NCBI GenBank assembly: GCA_948567375.1
Contig: OX419762.1
Coordinates: 58,112,841-58,176,840, forward strand
DNA length: 64,000 bases
Origin: Lunularia cruciata
Lineage: Eukaryota > Streptophyta > Marchantiopsida > Lunulariales > Lunulariaceae
Direction: 5' to 3'
Below are positions 33,308-46,708 of this stretch, piece by piece. Below the pieces are notes generated by a model. The model saw only the letters and a program-made list of their open reading frames with translations. It did not search any database and had not been told where the DNA came from. Numbering within the stretch: position 1 is the first letter of the stretch; the number at the start of each line of letters is the position of its first letter. The position numbers were made by a program, and so were the translations under genes.

Positions 33308-35395
33308 AAAGAGTTCGACAACAGAATAGCATTACTTCGTGAGACTTCGATCCAAGCTACCGGACAAACAAACTCGATGCTTTCGCTAAAGGTTCCAAAT
33401 TATGACAAAGTCAGAAGATCTATTTGATGTTTTCCAACTTGGTCACGAGTTTTTCATAGCTTTTGAGTTTCTTTAGTGAGTTCGCTAGACTGAATTGTAA
33501 AGCGCGTCTCTTATTTGCGCTTTTGTAGACCAATAAAGATCATTTTTATTATGAAATTGCTTGATTATGTCGCGAAGTCCTCAAAAGTATACAGTATAGA
33601 AGGTTTCGTCATTAGTTATCTACCAGAAATTTACTGCTTAGTAATAGATGTCTGCTTTTACTTTCCTCCTACTCCATGTAGGAATACAGAAAAAGTAAAG
33701 AAATTGTATGCATTAACAGATGGTTTTATAGATACATTACATGCCCTTGTTTTTATAGTAGTAGTAGTAGTAGCAGTAACTTCTTTACGAAGCCAATGAC
33801 CAATGAATGATATATAGGTATCCGTGTTTTATCAATGTTGGTTGTGGAAACGGAGGTACTATTTGAGAAACCAGTCACTTGAAGGCCGTAGTTTTACAGA
33901 GAGTTTAAGATGTATGAATAGAAAAAAGAAAAACCTGACGGAACTCCCTCAGAGTTCTATGGCGAGTAGCATTCTTGATGAATCTAAAAGCTCGGAAGGA
34001 ATCATGAAAGAAGTTTTTTTTTTGGCAGGGAAGTCACATACCATGGCAGACAAATGAATTACGAATATATCTGATTGAGAAGTTCCCCGTAATTACCCGC
34101 ACATAAACGGAAGTAAGTATACTATTTCGACACAAACGCACATTCAAACATTCGTTAAATGACAACTATATGTATTTTAACATTGATATAGCACAAGAGG
34201 CTAAGTAGTATACCCCGAAGGAAAAAAAACAAAAAGGAATACAAGGTACCAAGAACAAAGAAGTGCAAAAGGGGATAATGAGCACGAGTTAACAGAAAAA
34301 AAAAAAGGGGGGGGGGCTAAAATCTGATGTAGAACTATGGTTCCTAGTCAAACAAGGAGCCAAGAAATAAAGTAATCCACTAGTAAATTATGTGATATCC
34401 ATCCTTCAAATGGGGAGGGAGGGTTTTAGATATAACGGGAGCTTCTACTACCATTGTCCATCTATGAAGGCCCAATGTTTGAGAGTGCTGTAAAGTGTTA
34501 AATGGAGTAAACTCGAGGCGTTCTTTGTGATCCATGGGTCATTTCATTTCACCTCTCAATATGTACCTACCTATGTTCTTGAAATGTGACTCCCGATGTA
34601 ACCACTGTCTACAAACTGTATTTCCGTGTTGAGTTTCTATTATGTCCAGACCTTTTTTGCCAAGCTATCCGAACACATTCCAATGACTATATAAGACTTG
34701 TCGAAGAACCGATGAAGTACTTTTTTGATTCTTTATATTGAGACTTTATGTAACAAGGAACAGTGCAATTGGTGAGTGAACAAGGAATAGAGTGCAATTG
34801 ATTGTTTTGTGTGCAGATGGATTATAGTGGATTTTTTACATGGCATTAGAGTAGGTTACTGCAAACAAAAATAAGAAAGATTTCATGGATTGCTGCCCAA
34901 TAACTCGATGTGAAATCTAGTGAATCGTGAAAGCCAGTTTGTGTCTCCTTCTTTTCATTATACAGACGGTAGCAACAACAATGCTTTGTTGTATTGCAAT
35001 GTCTGACAAGTTTTATTAAGGTGAGCTGAAAGTCATGTGGAGTCAGAGTATTGGCGATTTAATGTGTCATGAGAAAGCATATGACAATGATCAAGTAAAA
35101 GAAAGAATATCAAGGAAACATAAGCAGGCAATTCAAGCGGAACAAAAAGATCAAAAATAAGAAACAATCAAGCGGAATAAAAAGATCAAGAATAAGAAAC
35201 AATGTTAAGAGAAGTTGAAAGGGGAGGGGAAGTTCAATGACCAGAAGTGGAAGGAGAATGAGCAGGAGGGGAAGGAGAAGGAGAAGGGGCAGTTCACTAA
35301 ACATCAACTTTTTGAACTATGTATTTCCAGAAGTTTTTGGATGATGCAAGTGTAATCCACTTTGTTTTATCTAGTTTGAGATGGATGGAGTTAGT
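33308..35395. other. Host intergenic DNA, no gene recognised
   Basis: Low-complexity spots are a GTA microsatellite near 33755-33775 and an A-run joined to a G-run near 34296-34317. No gene or transposon domain was recognised. Confidence 0.5.
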
Positions 35396-35668
35396 GAGGT
35401 CTATTACGGGAAATGAATAATGAGAGTGGAGACACCAAAATTCACCAAAGAAGGGTCTCGTGTGACGCAAGTCCTGCACAAATATATATATGTAGAGAAG
35501 AAATAGACAAGTAGTCTGAGTCACTCCTCACCATAACTCTAAAGTGATGACTAATGAGAACTGGTGAATAAAAAATAAAGAGTGAGTGAAAAATACAGTG
35601 TGACTAAGGATTAACTCTATTGGTTTCACTAAACGCTAGGAGTATTAGTTTGTGATACTTCATCAACA
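35396..35668 (-). repeat. 3' LTR of copia element G
   Basis: Minus-strand start TGTTGATGAAGT at 35668. The stretch is homologous to 55616-56058, but shorter by an internal 170-bp difference. The left boundary is approximate. Confidence 0.75.
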
Positions 35669-35819
35669 CTCTCCCTCAAGCTAACGTCAATATCTTTAAA
35701 GTCCTGGATGAGATCTGATTTATTCAAATTTATCTCTAGGTAAAGCTTTGGTGCAAATATCAGCAACTTGAGATCTAAAATATTTAAATTTATGTCTAGG
35801 TAAAGCTTTGGTGAAAATA

Positions 35820-36359
35820 TTAGCAACTTGCTAATCTGTAGAAATACACTGCAAATCTAATTCTCCAGCCAATACACTTTCTTTCTCTGATGAAATGATA
35901 ATAGACCTCTATATGTTTGGTCCTTGCATGAAATACTGGATTGCTAGCAAGTTTAATATTTTTGATGTTATTTTTGTATAACATTATATGATCATGACAT
36001 ATATATCCTATATCTTTTAATAAGGTGTGAAGCCAAATAGTCTTACATGTAACATTGGTGTTACTAATGCTACAAGTAAGACTACCCCTATGTTCCGCTT
36101 CTATTGATGATAAAGCAACAGTAGGTTGCTTCTTCAATGCTGAACTAATTGCAGAACTTCCAAGGTTGAAAATATAACCTGATGTTGATCTTAAATCTTG
36201 AGCACTTCCTGCACATTCCGCATCACTAAAACCTTGTACAATGTATAACCCACCAACTGAATAGTGAAGACCAAAGTGGATGGTAAACTTCACATAATGT
36301 AAAATCATTTGAATTGTATCAAGATGTAGCTTCCTTGGTACTTGTACAAATTGACTCAT
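35820..36359 (-). pseudogene. RNase H of copia element G
   Basis: GFSDAECAGSAQDLRSTSGY contains the first aspartate of copia RNase H. ALSSIEAEHRG carries the glutamate (the family has EAEYRA), and the end reads ARTKHIEVYYHFIRE. The frame runs open for 179 codons. Confidence 0.9.
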
Positions 36360-37300
36360 AAGACGTAGCTTGGATCTTGTCTTAGTAATAGTTAAATAAG
36401 AATTTCAATTATTTTTCTGTACATATTTGGATCAGCCAACAACTCATCATCTTTGGCATTTAACTTAACAAAAGAGTAGAAATAGGCTTACAAGCTAGCA
36501 TACCAACCATCTCCATCATGTTGAAAGAATATTGGCGCTATAGAAACCAAAGGTTATTTCCATCTTGAATAAGCTCAATACCCAAGAAGTATTTGAGTTC
36601 TCCCAAGTCTTTCATGTCAAACTCTCCCTTCAATTGATCTTGTACTTGTTGAATGAGATCTTGATAGCTACTAGTGATGATCAAGTCATCAACATAAATA
36701 GTAAAAACCATATTGCCACTGACTTCTAGTTTGTACAATGAAGAATCTGAATTGCAAACTTAAAATCCAATGGATAAGAGATAGGAATTTATAATGGCAT
36801 TCCACGCTTGTTGAGCTTCCTTAAGTCCATAAAGAGAAATTTTCAATAAGCTTCAATTAAACTTTGTTTGGATATCTTGGATCTTCATATGAAGGTGGTT
36901 GGATCATGTAGACCTCTTTCTCATTGAAGAAAGCATTGTTGAAGTCCATCTGCTAGAGCTTTCACTTATTGAAAGTGGCTGATGCTTATAGAGCACAAAA
37001 TGATTGCATCTTGGCAACAAGGTTGAAAGTCTCATCAAAATCAATTCCATATTATTGTGAGCAACCCTTTGCAACAAGCCTTGCCTTGTACCTACTTACT
37101 GAACAATCAAAATTCCTCTTGACTTAAAAAATCCACATGTAGGAAATTGCCTTCTTACTAGGTGGTAAATCAACCAAATCCCATGTTTGTTGGTGATGTA
37201 GGGTTGCAACTTCAAGCTCCATGGCTTGCACTCAATCTGCATGATGTATTGCTTCCTCAAGAGAATTTGGTTCTCTTTCTTGTATAGCCTTTACCATATA
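36360..37300 (-). pseudogene. RT of copia element G
   Basis: YVDDLIITSS, the copia catalytic box, with FDMKDLGELKYFLGIE behind it is at 36538-36738. Further upstream (about 36880-36960) the coding of QMDFNNAFFNEKEVYM corresponds to the conserved QMDVKTAFLNG block. Stops and frameshifts separate the parts. Confidence 0.88.
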
Positions 37301-37749
37301 TGCATGATGTTGGGCTAGAAATCCGTCAACTTGAAAGTATCTCACTATATATTTAACCCTTGTACTCGTCCTTTGCTATTTAGGTTGAGATGTGCTACTT
37401 GTAGCATCATCTAAATTACTTGGAATTCTTGAACTATGTGGTTCATAGACTAATTTTTTCAACAAAGGAGTAGGAATATTACTAGATAAAATATGGAGTA
37501 ATTTTCCTATAGGTTGAGAACATTGGACTAAAGGCCTTCTCAACAGCCTGTCCTGACCAGGGATTTACAAATGGCTGAGATTGAGATTGCTCACTAGAAA
37601 CACCAATGGCATTTAAAGTACTAGTATGTTGTCAAAAATATTACTTGGATCAATCAAAGGAGTAGAGGGTGTTGTAAGTGGTAAATTAAATCTGCAATTT
37701 GTAGGAGCCTAATACCAGGATTTAACTCCTCAAATAAGCCTGCCGTTTT

Positions 37750-38541
37750 ATGCTTACCCTATGGTGATATCTCTACTAATAATAAAAATATAAAAATCAG
37801 GATTATAACACATATAACCTTTCAGATTTGAGGCCTGTCCAAGAAAGACACAATTTTTGGCCTTAGGATCTAGTTTTTTCCTCTTCTCATCATGAACATG
37901 AGAAAAGAAAATACAACTAAAAACACTCAAATTTCATAAATCAGGTTTCTTACTTGCAAGAGCTTGAAAAAGTATCATTTTTTGCACTATTGTTGTAGGA
38001 GATCAATTCATCAAGTAAATTGCACAATCAATTGCTTTTGCCCAATAAAACGTGGGCATTGCTTTCTCATTGAGCATGACTCTTTCAGCTTTTCAATGTG
38101 TTGGTTCTTCTGTTCAACAATTCTATTATGTTGATATGTGTAGCTGCAAGTAACTTTGCTCTTGATACCTTGCTCATGTAGAAAAGCATCAAACTGGTTT
38201 GAAATAAACTCTCTCCTCCATCAGAATGTGAACTCATGATATTATAACCATATTGCTTCTCCCCAAGCTGTTTGAATATTTGGAAAACTGAAAAGACATC
38301 TGATTTAGCTTTCAAAAAGTAGACCCATATATATCTTGAAAAATCATCAATAAATGAGACAAAATATTAAGAGCAAGTTAAACTCTTTTTGGAATCAGTC
38401 CATACATTGGTGTTGATCAATTCTAACACCTTGGAAGCCCTTGTACCATGATGCTTAAAAGGTTGCCTAGCTTCCCTTGTAGGCAAAGGATCATAAAATA
38501 TTGGTAGCACCATAACCAAATCTAAGGTAGGTTAATGTGAC
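37750..38541 (-). pseudogene. Integrase of copia element G
   Basis: [13 protein letters not shown] (family form: SDNGGEF) carries the second catalytic aspartate at about 38195-38235. [14 protein letters not shown] corresponds to the NGVVERKNRTL glutamate block. Degraded. The coding is cut by the F insertion at 38541/38542. Confidence 0.78.
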
Positions 38542-39096
38542 TGTAATACCATTAGCTTGACATATTATCTAAAGGTGAAAATTGGTTTGGTAATATCGTT
38601 AGGGGTTTATATGTAATGGTCTAAGTAGATCAAATAAAGATGTAAGCAAAGAGTATTTTCACTAATAGTGCAGAGTTCAAAAACACCCAAAAATCTTCAG
38701 AGCTAATTTTGGAGGCCTAAACAAATGAATTAAGCCTCAAAAAATGAGGTTTTCATCCTTGTCAAGATCTTTCCAATGGTTCCTTACCCCATGCTATTTT
38801 GAGCTTCCTACAAGAAAATTCCTCAAATATTCCTTTTGGTCAAACTTGTTAACTAACCAAATAGGACAAGGATCAACATATCACCAATCCATATAGCTAA
38901 TCTAAGGGTGGAGCTCGCTTATATCACCAATCCATGTACTTGATCAAAAAAGATGTAGCTCCCTTTGAGATTGTACTTTTTGTTTTATAAATAATAACAA
39001 GGTGTTCCATTGGGGTATCAGAGTATTGAGGAATGAAACCTTATGTTTCTCTCGGATTTTTTCTCTTGGGTTTTCTCTTGTCCTCAAAACATTACA
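38542..39096 (+). repeat. 5' LTR of element F
   Basis: 555 bp, TGTAATACC to CATTACA, homologous to 54200-54757, 41482-42065 and, reversed, 13964-15175. Confidence 0.9.
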
Positions 39097-39097
39097 A

Positions 39098-39110
39098 TGG
39101 TATTGGAGTA
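39098..39110 (+). other. Primer binding site of element F, decayed tRNA-Met type
   Basis: TGGTATTGGAGTA right after the LTR resembles TGGTATCAGAGC with three differences. Confidence 0.6.
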
Positions 39111-40992
39111 TGTATTTTAATCCAAGTGAGTGGATCATCCTTCTTGGAGGAAAATATGCTAATGCTAGACTAAATAATTTTGAGGGGAGAAAAAGTAGTG
39201 TAATCAATAGATTGGGGTGTGTTTGAGAGAGAGGATGGGATGGATATTCATGGAGGGTGATTTCATGTACGTCACTTTCTTTTCTTGAATTTACTTCACA
39301 TCAAGATTATATACATCCAACGTGAGCAAATGATAATATATCTCATTTACCAATTTGGAGCAAATTTCATAGACATAATAATGAATTATTCCAAACCTTG
39401 TGATTCTACCCATGGTAAAATACAATAGAGAGTGTGATTGGTAATTTACATTATGTTATGATAAAATGGATCTAAATATATTGAATCTTTTGAATTTTGT
39501 AGTCTTTAATTTTGGTAAAAAAAATATCAACAAGTGAGAGCTTTTGAGGTCCTATTGGTGTTCTAAATTTTCTATCCCTCTCTTGAGTGATTATATTAAC
39601 TCTTTATTGAAGTAGGAAGGATCAATTGAGCATCTATTGCGTATATGAATCATGGAGCCATAGTTGCAAGATCTGATGCAAGGAATGCAGTGGATGTTGG
39701 ACAAGTTTTGGGAAATCAAGATGACAATGGAGGCATTACAAAGTCAAGTTTGTCTCTTCAAGAATGATCATGTAATGCAAGAAAGGGAATCATCCCAAAT
39801 AATCCCAATCATCTCAATCATCCCAATGACAACGGCCGAAGTACCTAGTGAGTTACTCATACCAATGACACTAACCGATCAACAATGAGACCACATTGTT
39901 ATATGGATGAAGAATACATGCAACATCAAGCCAATATGAGCCTAGCAAAAGGTCTTGAAAATTTCATATAGGAGTTAAAAGAGCAAATTCACCAAGAGGT
40001 AATGGTACAATCCTTGCGCTATTTTTGAAGCTATTGCGTGTACTCAAAATGTAGTAAGAGCACTTGGAGGAAGTAAAAAGGTAGTCCCGACACAAAATTA
40101 TAAGATCAAAACATTGCACTTTGATGGACTAGTTTCTATAAAATTGGGTAATAGTAGTTTTTGAGACCCAAGAACATGACTGCTCCAAGGAGAATGTGGA
40201 CGGGTCAAAGAAAGGAGAGATGGAGTCCCATGAGGAGAAGAGGCTTGAGCAAAACAATGACATTGTTAAACTTATGACTGAGTTGGGCATAAAGCTATCA
40301 ATTGTTGTGATTGCCTTCCTAGCGGCTCTTGACTTCCATACAAGCAACCCTTGGAGCAACTTGGAGAGACAAATCAAAGAGTAAGATGTTGAAATCACAT
40401 CAAAAAATGAATATTTTTGATAAGTATACCTTACGGCCTAATTGGCTCAATGGATAGGAGTAAAAGTGGAGGAAAGAGGACAAGTGCACAAAGGTTGAGG
40501 AAGATAAATGCACAAATGATTGTTGTAAATAGAGTCCTAAAAGGCAATAAAGTGAGAATATTGATAGCCCTAGAGCAACAAAGAATTTATCATCTTACTT
40601 TGTTGCAATAAGCTTGGGCATTGAACTAGAGAAGTATGAGAATGAAGAAGTAAAATTACCTCATGGTTAAACAAAGAGGATTGAGATGTTACATAGAAAG
40701 GTAGCACTCTCTATAAGAGAATACCAAGAAAAAAATTGAGTGGAAAGTGATATGGTTAGCTTGTTACAATGTAATCTTAGGCATACCATGGATGGGGCAC
40801 TCAACCTTATGGTAGATTGGAGAAAAAAAATAGTGAAAACTAGCCACAGGAAGATAAGAAAAGGTCTCAAAGGAAAAAAATATCTCTTTATATCATAGGG
40901 ACAACAACTATAAGTAAGATATAGATAGATGGTTCATGGGTCTAATAAGAGAAGTCTAGAGTGCACAACTTGATGGACAAATTCTTGAGAAT
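39111..40992 (+). pseudogene. Gag and protease region of element F, degraded
   Basis: Short frames such as 39664-39888 suggest a coiled gag segment, but no diagnostic motif survives. Position between primer site and RT is the main reason for the call. Confidence 0.45.
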
Positions 40993-41481
40993 TTGAAAGA
41001 TCTAGTCAATGAGTTTCAAGATGTCTTTCTTGATGATTTACCCTCAAGATTATCACCAAAAAGGAAAATAGATCATACAATTGAGATACTTTCTGAGAAG
41101 ACATCTCTTTGTAAGGCCCAATATCAACTATCACCTTATGAGTTAAAGGATGCAAGACTAAAATTAAGGATATGCTACAAAAAGGGTTTATCCAGCCTAA
41201 CATATCACCATATGGAGCTCTTGTCTTGTTTATGAAGAAGGACGATACAATGCAAATGTGCATTGACTAAATCAGAAAATGTTGAAGAACAAATACCTAT
41301 TACCTCACATGGATGACTTGTTTAATCAACTCAATGGAGCACAACACTTCACAAAACCCAATCCCCGGAGCGGTTTTAACCAAATTAGGATTGTGGAAGA
41401 AGATGTACACAAAATTGCCTTGAACAAGGTATAGTCACTTTGAGTACCTAGTAATATTGTTTGGCCTCACCAACACACTAG
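40993..41481 (+). pseudogene. RT N-terminal part of element F
   Basis: [17 protein letters not shown] and AQYQLSPYELKDARL are the start of a chromovirus RT. Degraded NPIP-like and FGLTNT coding lead up to the solo LTR at 41482. Confidence 0.8.
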
Positions 41482-42065
41482 TGTAATACAAACAGCTAGA
41501 CATGTTATCTAGAGGTGAAATTGGCTTGGTAACATCTAGGAGGATGTTGTGTACAATGGGCTAGGTAGATCAGACAGAAGTGTCACCAAAAGAGTACTTC
41601 TACTAATAGGGAAAAAGCCAAAAATAGCTTGAAAAATTTTAAGCCATTTTTGGAGGCCTAAACGGATGAATTAGGCATTGAAAATGGAAAATTTCTACCC
41701 TTTAGGAGAAAAAGCTTACCTTCTCCTCCCCATGATTTTCTCATTGAGATCTTTCCAATGGTACCTTATCCATGCAATTTTGAGTTTCCTTCAAGAAGAT
41801 TCTCTAAAGATTCCCTTTAGTCAAACTCATTTGACCAACTAGATAGGACAAGGACTGATATGTCACTCATCCAAACAACTAATCCAAGGATGGAGCTTGC
41901 TGACAAGTCATCAATCCATGTTTCTGATCCAAGGGTGGAGCTTCCTTTGAGAGGATCCTCTTTGCTATATAATAAAGGGAAGGTGCTCCTTTGGAGCATA
42001 GGAGGAGTGAGTGTGAAATATGGGTTTTCTCTCTTGAAGAGTTCTCTTGTCCTTGGAGTATTACA
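41482..42065 (+). repeat. Solo LTR of the F family inside the F RT
   Basis: 584 bp, TGTAATAC to ATTACA, flanked by ACTAG (41477-41481) and ACTAA (42066-42070). Without it the RT reads from FGLTN directly into [11 protein letters not shown]. Confidence 0.88.
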
Positions 42066-42915
42066 ACTAACCACTTTCATGAATTTGATGAATGACATAT
42101 TTCATCCATACTTGGATAAGTCTCTTATCATTTTCCTTGATGACATCTTAGTCTTTAGTAGGACAAGGAAAAAACACAAGCAATATCTACGAGAAGTCCT
42201 CCAAATTTTGTGACAAAACCAATCGTATGCCAAATCTCAAAGTGTGAGTTTGGAAATCTAAAATAGATTATGTGGGGTATAGAGTAAGTGAAAGAAGAGT
42301 CCATGTTCTAATAGGCAAATAAATGTCATTCAAAAATTGGATGCTCTAAAAGATCAAAATTAACTCAAGAGTTTCTAGGGATTGATTGGGTTCTATCATC
42401 AATTTTTCAATGACTTCTCCAAGGTTGCACAACCTCTAATGACATTACTTAGCAAGAGAAAGAAGTGGATGTGGTGAACCGCACAAGAATTAGCCTTTCA
42501 AGAATTGAAAGATGCATTATTACAGGCACCAATGTTGAAATTGTATGACTCAACACGTCAAATCAAGCTAGCTATAGATGCATCAAGCATTATGATAGGA
42601 GCAATCCTACAATAAAAATGAAGTGATGAATGGCACCCAATTACATATTTCTCTCAAAATTTTTTACCAATAGAGCACAACTATGACATCACAAAACAAG
42701 AAGAGCTACCTGTTATCCTTGCAATCAAGCATTGGAAGCACTATCTTTGCAAGAAGGCATTTGTGGTGGAGACAGACCACAAACCACTAGTCTACCTTGA
42801 GATATGGAAAAATTTATCTTGTTGATATATTTGTTGGGCAGAGTGGAGACAATGATTCAACATGATGATCACATATATAGAAAGCAATAAGCAACTTGTA
42901 GATGCATTTAGATGA
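42066..42915 (+). pseudogene. RT palm and RNase H of element F
   Basis: [13 protein letters not shown] is the intact RT catalytic box (42122-42160). RNase H follows with LAIDASSIMIGAIL, KQEELPVILAIKHW and TDHKPLVYL, separated by many stops. Confidence 0.85.
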
Positions 42916-42959
42916 ATGCCCATAGTATAAAATTTAGTTGTGGAGGTATAGATAAACCC

Positions 42960-43642
42960 AGATTTTTGGCCAAGGATTCTTATTCCTACAAAGATGAACC
43001 CACAGATTGTAGGAGCTCAATCATCCAAAGGTGTAACCATTACCCAAGGACTCACTTTTTGTGTTGGCAAGTTATGGATCCTAGATGCTCCAGAACTAAA
43101 AGCCATCATCCTAATGGAATGTCATGATTCCACCATTGTAGGTCATATTGGAATAGACAAGATCTTAGATATAATCAAACATCATTACTATTGGTCCAAG
43201 ATGAGCAAAAATGTGATGGAGTATGTTTGAAATTGACTATTATGTCAACAAAATAAAACCTCCAATCAGACTCATGCACGACTCCTTCAACCCCTCCTTA
43301 CTCCTACACAACATTAGGTGTAAGTCAAACATGGATTGGGTTTTTGAATTGCCAAGACCACCTTAGGTTTTGACTCCATTGTAGTCTTTGTAGACCGACT
43401 CAACAAAATGATTTATGTGTGTCCTATGACCAAGGATGTTACTGTTACACTATTAGCTCAATTGTACTTAGTTGTGGTCATTTCTCACCATGGACTATCT
43501 TGAGTGCTCATCACCAATCGAGATACTCAATTCACTAGTTTGTTTTAGAGAACACTCTTTGGTATCTTCAAAACTGAAGTTGCCATGCCTACGGCATATC
43601 ATCCATAAACCAATGGATAAAAAAAGTTGTCCAATTGCACTA
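42960..43642 (+). pseudogene. Integrase of element F, N-terminal and core part
   Basis: HDSTIVGHIGIDK and HHYYWSKMSKNV form the zinc-binding start. The core is followed up to TAYHP and NG-KK coding just before 43642, where element B is inserted. Confidence 0.8.
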
Positions 43643-44077
43643 TGTCACGCCATTTGTAGTTCCGCATCTAGCTGCTCAGACACTGGAGTTCCTGTGATAG
43701 TAGTTAGAGTTATTCTAGTAGTTTCTCAAGGACTACTTTCTGACAGTCTGATTTGGTGTTCGGGGTACTGACTTCACCGTGGGGCCCACCGTCACTTTGC
43801 ACCGTTCGCACCGTCAAGTGTGCCGTCAGCGGGACCATTAGGGTTCCAGTGCTAGCTCGAGTCCAGGGGAGTATAGTTTTGAAGTGAGCTCTCTGATGTT
43901 GAGCCTTTGAGTTCTTGGCTATGGTGGACAGAGGCCGGCGAGCGTCATCTGGATTCTCTATGCTTGAGTGGGTGTGGCTTGACTGTAATCAGTGCCCAAT
44001 TGTTGGCAGTTTATAGAGTGACAGATCAAGTACTGATCTGAGTTGAGTTGAGTTGAAAGTGTTAAGCAATCTGATTA
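43643..44077 (+). repeat. Repeat A1 of element B
   Basis: 435 bp homologous to A2 (52865-53318), about 4 percent different by eye, plus small indels. Similarity to A2 stops at CTGATTA (44077). Confidence 0.9.
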
Positions 44078-45194
44078 CATCAGAGAAGTGAAGTCAGGGG
44101 GAAATCGGGTGCAGGAACGTTGAGTGTTGGTGGTATCTCCAAGCTTGGTGGATCGTGGTAGCTCGATTCAAGTTCTGTGTTTCCCTAGTGTGCAGAAGCT
44201 CGTTCAAGTGATTCAGATTTGGCAGTTAGGCGGACGGTGTGCGGAAGCGCTGGCCAAATTTCAACCAAAGAAGGAGCAATTTTCGAGTAGTGTTGTGATT
44301 TTGAGCTCAAGAGGTGAAGGCAGGACCAATTTGCTGCGAGTTGGGCTCAAAAAGTGAAATTGAAGGTGGAGTTTGGAAGCTCTTCTCATGAAATTGTGAT
44401 TTGGAAAAACCCGTTTTGTCAATTTGGCTCGAGTGGAAAGTTAGCGGGGGATTTGGCGGACAACCATCTTTGGGGTTTACGTCAGATTTACGTCAAATTT
44501 GGCTGAATTTTGGCGTTTAGAGGCTTCGAGGCATAGGGCTGTGGGCTATGAGAGGCTACGAAGGCCTAGAAGGGCCAGCAAGCCCGCTTGCTGGCGTGAG
44601 GCTAGCTAGTTTAGAGTAGATCTTGGTCATTGGTTGGCAAAATCTGCCTTTCTTGCTAGATTGTGCACAATAGGGTTTGACCCCTAGATCTCTTGTTTCC
44701 TAGACTGGTGCCCTAGCCAACTGGTCCACCCTCACTTGTTGTCCTAGTGACTACGCCACTGTTATCTATACACATGTAGCTTTGGCTAGGAGAGGCAGTT
44801 TGATCCCATTCTTGGTGATCCTGGTAGCTTAGGACTTAGATACGAACTGCTCTTATGTCAAATGCCAAATGGTGGCAGAGTCAGTCCCGTGTTGTGTTAT
44901 GAGATGGAGGGTTTTCGTTTAGATTTCTTGTGATTGGATCCTCTCCATTCTCTTTTTCCTGTTTGTGCACCATGTTTGTGTGAGGTGCCCTGACTTTTGA
45001 GCGTTGGTGCTCTGGTGTGCTCTCGGTGGTGAGGCTGGAGTGATGACAAGTCAGACTACCTTTGTTTCTCTCCGGTGAGGCAAGAAGTGATGACCTGCAG
45101 ACCGTGAGAGTGCGTGTTATGATGGTAGGTTACAGGTTGCACTTCTCCTAGTGTAGTTATCTTGGTTAGAGTTACATTAGTGGGTGGTGTTTAG
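44078..45194 (+). other. Leader of element B
   Basis: About 1.1 kb without a clear gene. TGGTGGCAGAGTCA at about 44875 is kept in both copies and begins with TGG, so it is a candidate primer site. The matching tRNA is not identified. Confidence 0.65.
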
Positions 45195-46700
45195 TTGGTG
45201 TTGGCACGTGGTGGTGTTGGCACTTGGTGGGGTACTTGCGGTTGCGACTTGTGGTTGCAGTTGGTGGTTTGGGTTTGCTGTTGCAATTACGTGGTCACGA
45301 CGGAGTTCTTTGGAGATTCTAGAGTTAGCCTTGCAATACGCAGTGGGTTTACTCGGAGTGGTGCTCGGTATCAACATGTATCTCAGGTCCTAGTGAGGGA
45401 GGAGATTGACTCTAAGTTGGAGTTCAACACAGGAGCTGATTCAGTTGAGAGTGCACTTGGTGTGTCCACACCGTTGTTGTGGGACATGGAAGAGATTTAT
45501 GGGGCCTCCAAAGGCCCTAGGCGTTACTCTGGTACAGTAGGTACCATTGAGTTGGATGACTTCATCCAGGAGTTTGATAGTTGGTGTGATCTGCAGCAGA
45601 TGCATAACCCGACTTTGTTCACACCCTTCATGGCATGGAAGGGGTTGTTCTAGCATCTGGAGGGTCCGCCGATGGATGACTACCATGAGTTCAGGAGAGC
45701 TCATTTGGAGGAGATTGAGTTATGGAGACAATATTGGTCTCCACACTATGTCTCCATCACTTCAGGCTCGGTGGCCAAGAGTAGATCGGCTGTACCCACG
45801 AGTTCTAGCTCGAGTAGTGTTGGTGGAGCTAGTGGAGGTGCACTAGCTAGAGATAGTGCTACTACGAGTGGAGGTACCGCTGCAGGAGGTGGTGTGGTAC
45901 CGGGGTTTAACCCCATGGTTGAGTTCTTCCTATGTTTGAGGCAGAACTACCAAGGAGTGCGGACTAACAAGCTGAGGAGCTTGCAGGAGTTCCAGCGGAA
46001 GGCTGGAGAGAGCCTACGCGAGGCATACACTCGCATGAGGCGGCTGATCAGTTTCACTCAAGGAGTTACTGAGGCCCAAGCAGTCCAGTTTTGGTATGGG
46101 ATACTAGATAGGGAGTTGCAACGTAGAGTTTGTGATGCTACGTTGTTGCAGGCTACTTTGCCCACTTTGGCAGTAGTCTTCGGTTTGGCTAAGCGTATTG
46201 AGCTCAACATGGTGGAGGAGAGAGTGGTGACATCTGGATTTGGTAGGGAGACCTCATCCACAGCTGTGACTTCTTCTAGAGTGCAATAGAGTGCACCACG
46301 CCCAATTGGTTTTCGAGGACAAGGTGGACAGCCCAGATCCTATGAAGCGAGTGGAGGGCCTAGTGGAGTTAGACCCTTTCCCTCATTTTTGGGTCAACAG
46401 TAGCCAATGAGTGGTGGTGTTTCTTGTTGGACTTGTGGTGGACCTCACCATAGGAGAGAGTGTACTCAAGGCAGCGGACCTGATACCTCTGGTGCATCAC
46501 AGCCAGCACAGAGGCAACGTGAGCACTACCACAGATTTGGTCACACTAGTGACCGGTGTTTTGACCTACACCCAGAGTTACGGAGTGGTAGGGCTGCTAT
46601 GGCAGGTAGTAGAGGAGCTCCAGTTCATGCAGGACGAGGTGGTAGAGGTGGTGGTAGAGGATCTACACCTAGTAGGGTGCAGTACCTGCTCTTACTTCTG
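45195..46700 (+). pseudogene. gag: Gag of element B with zinc knuckles
   Basis: One frame (frame 3) with stops at 45651-45653, 46287-46289 and 46402-46404 (all TAG). Capsid-like segments: GTIELDDFIQEFDSW, then a long serine/glycine-rich linker, then SLQEFQRKAGESLREAYTRM and a helix-rich end. CWTCGGPHHRREC is close to a CCHC knuckle. A second one, YHRFGHTSDRC, has lost its first cysteines. The start codon is uncertain. The protein is expected to form the particle and bind RNA. Confidence 0.75.
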
Positions 46701-46708
46701 ACACAACT

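Noticed and set aside
33515-33799. 94-codon frame with hydrophobic end
   Set aside because: The hydrophobic tail is translated from a GTA microsatellite. No family match.
35110-35307. Leucine-rich reverse-strand frame
   Set aside because: It results from an A/G-rich low-complexity stretch (GAAGGAGAAG-like). No membrane protein is supported.
43643-44870. Ordinary 1.2-kb LTR of element B ending before TGGTGGCAGAGTCA
   Set aside because: The 3' end repeats only the first 435-454 bp and is then followed by B2 and the target duplication. Kept only as an alternative model.
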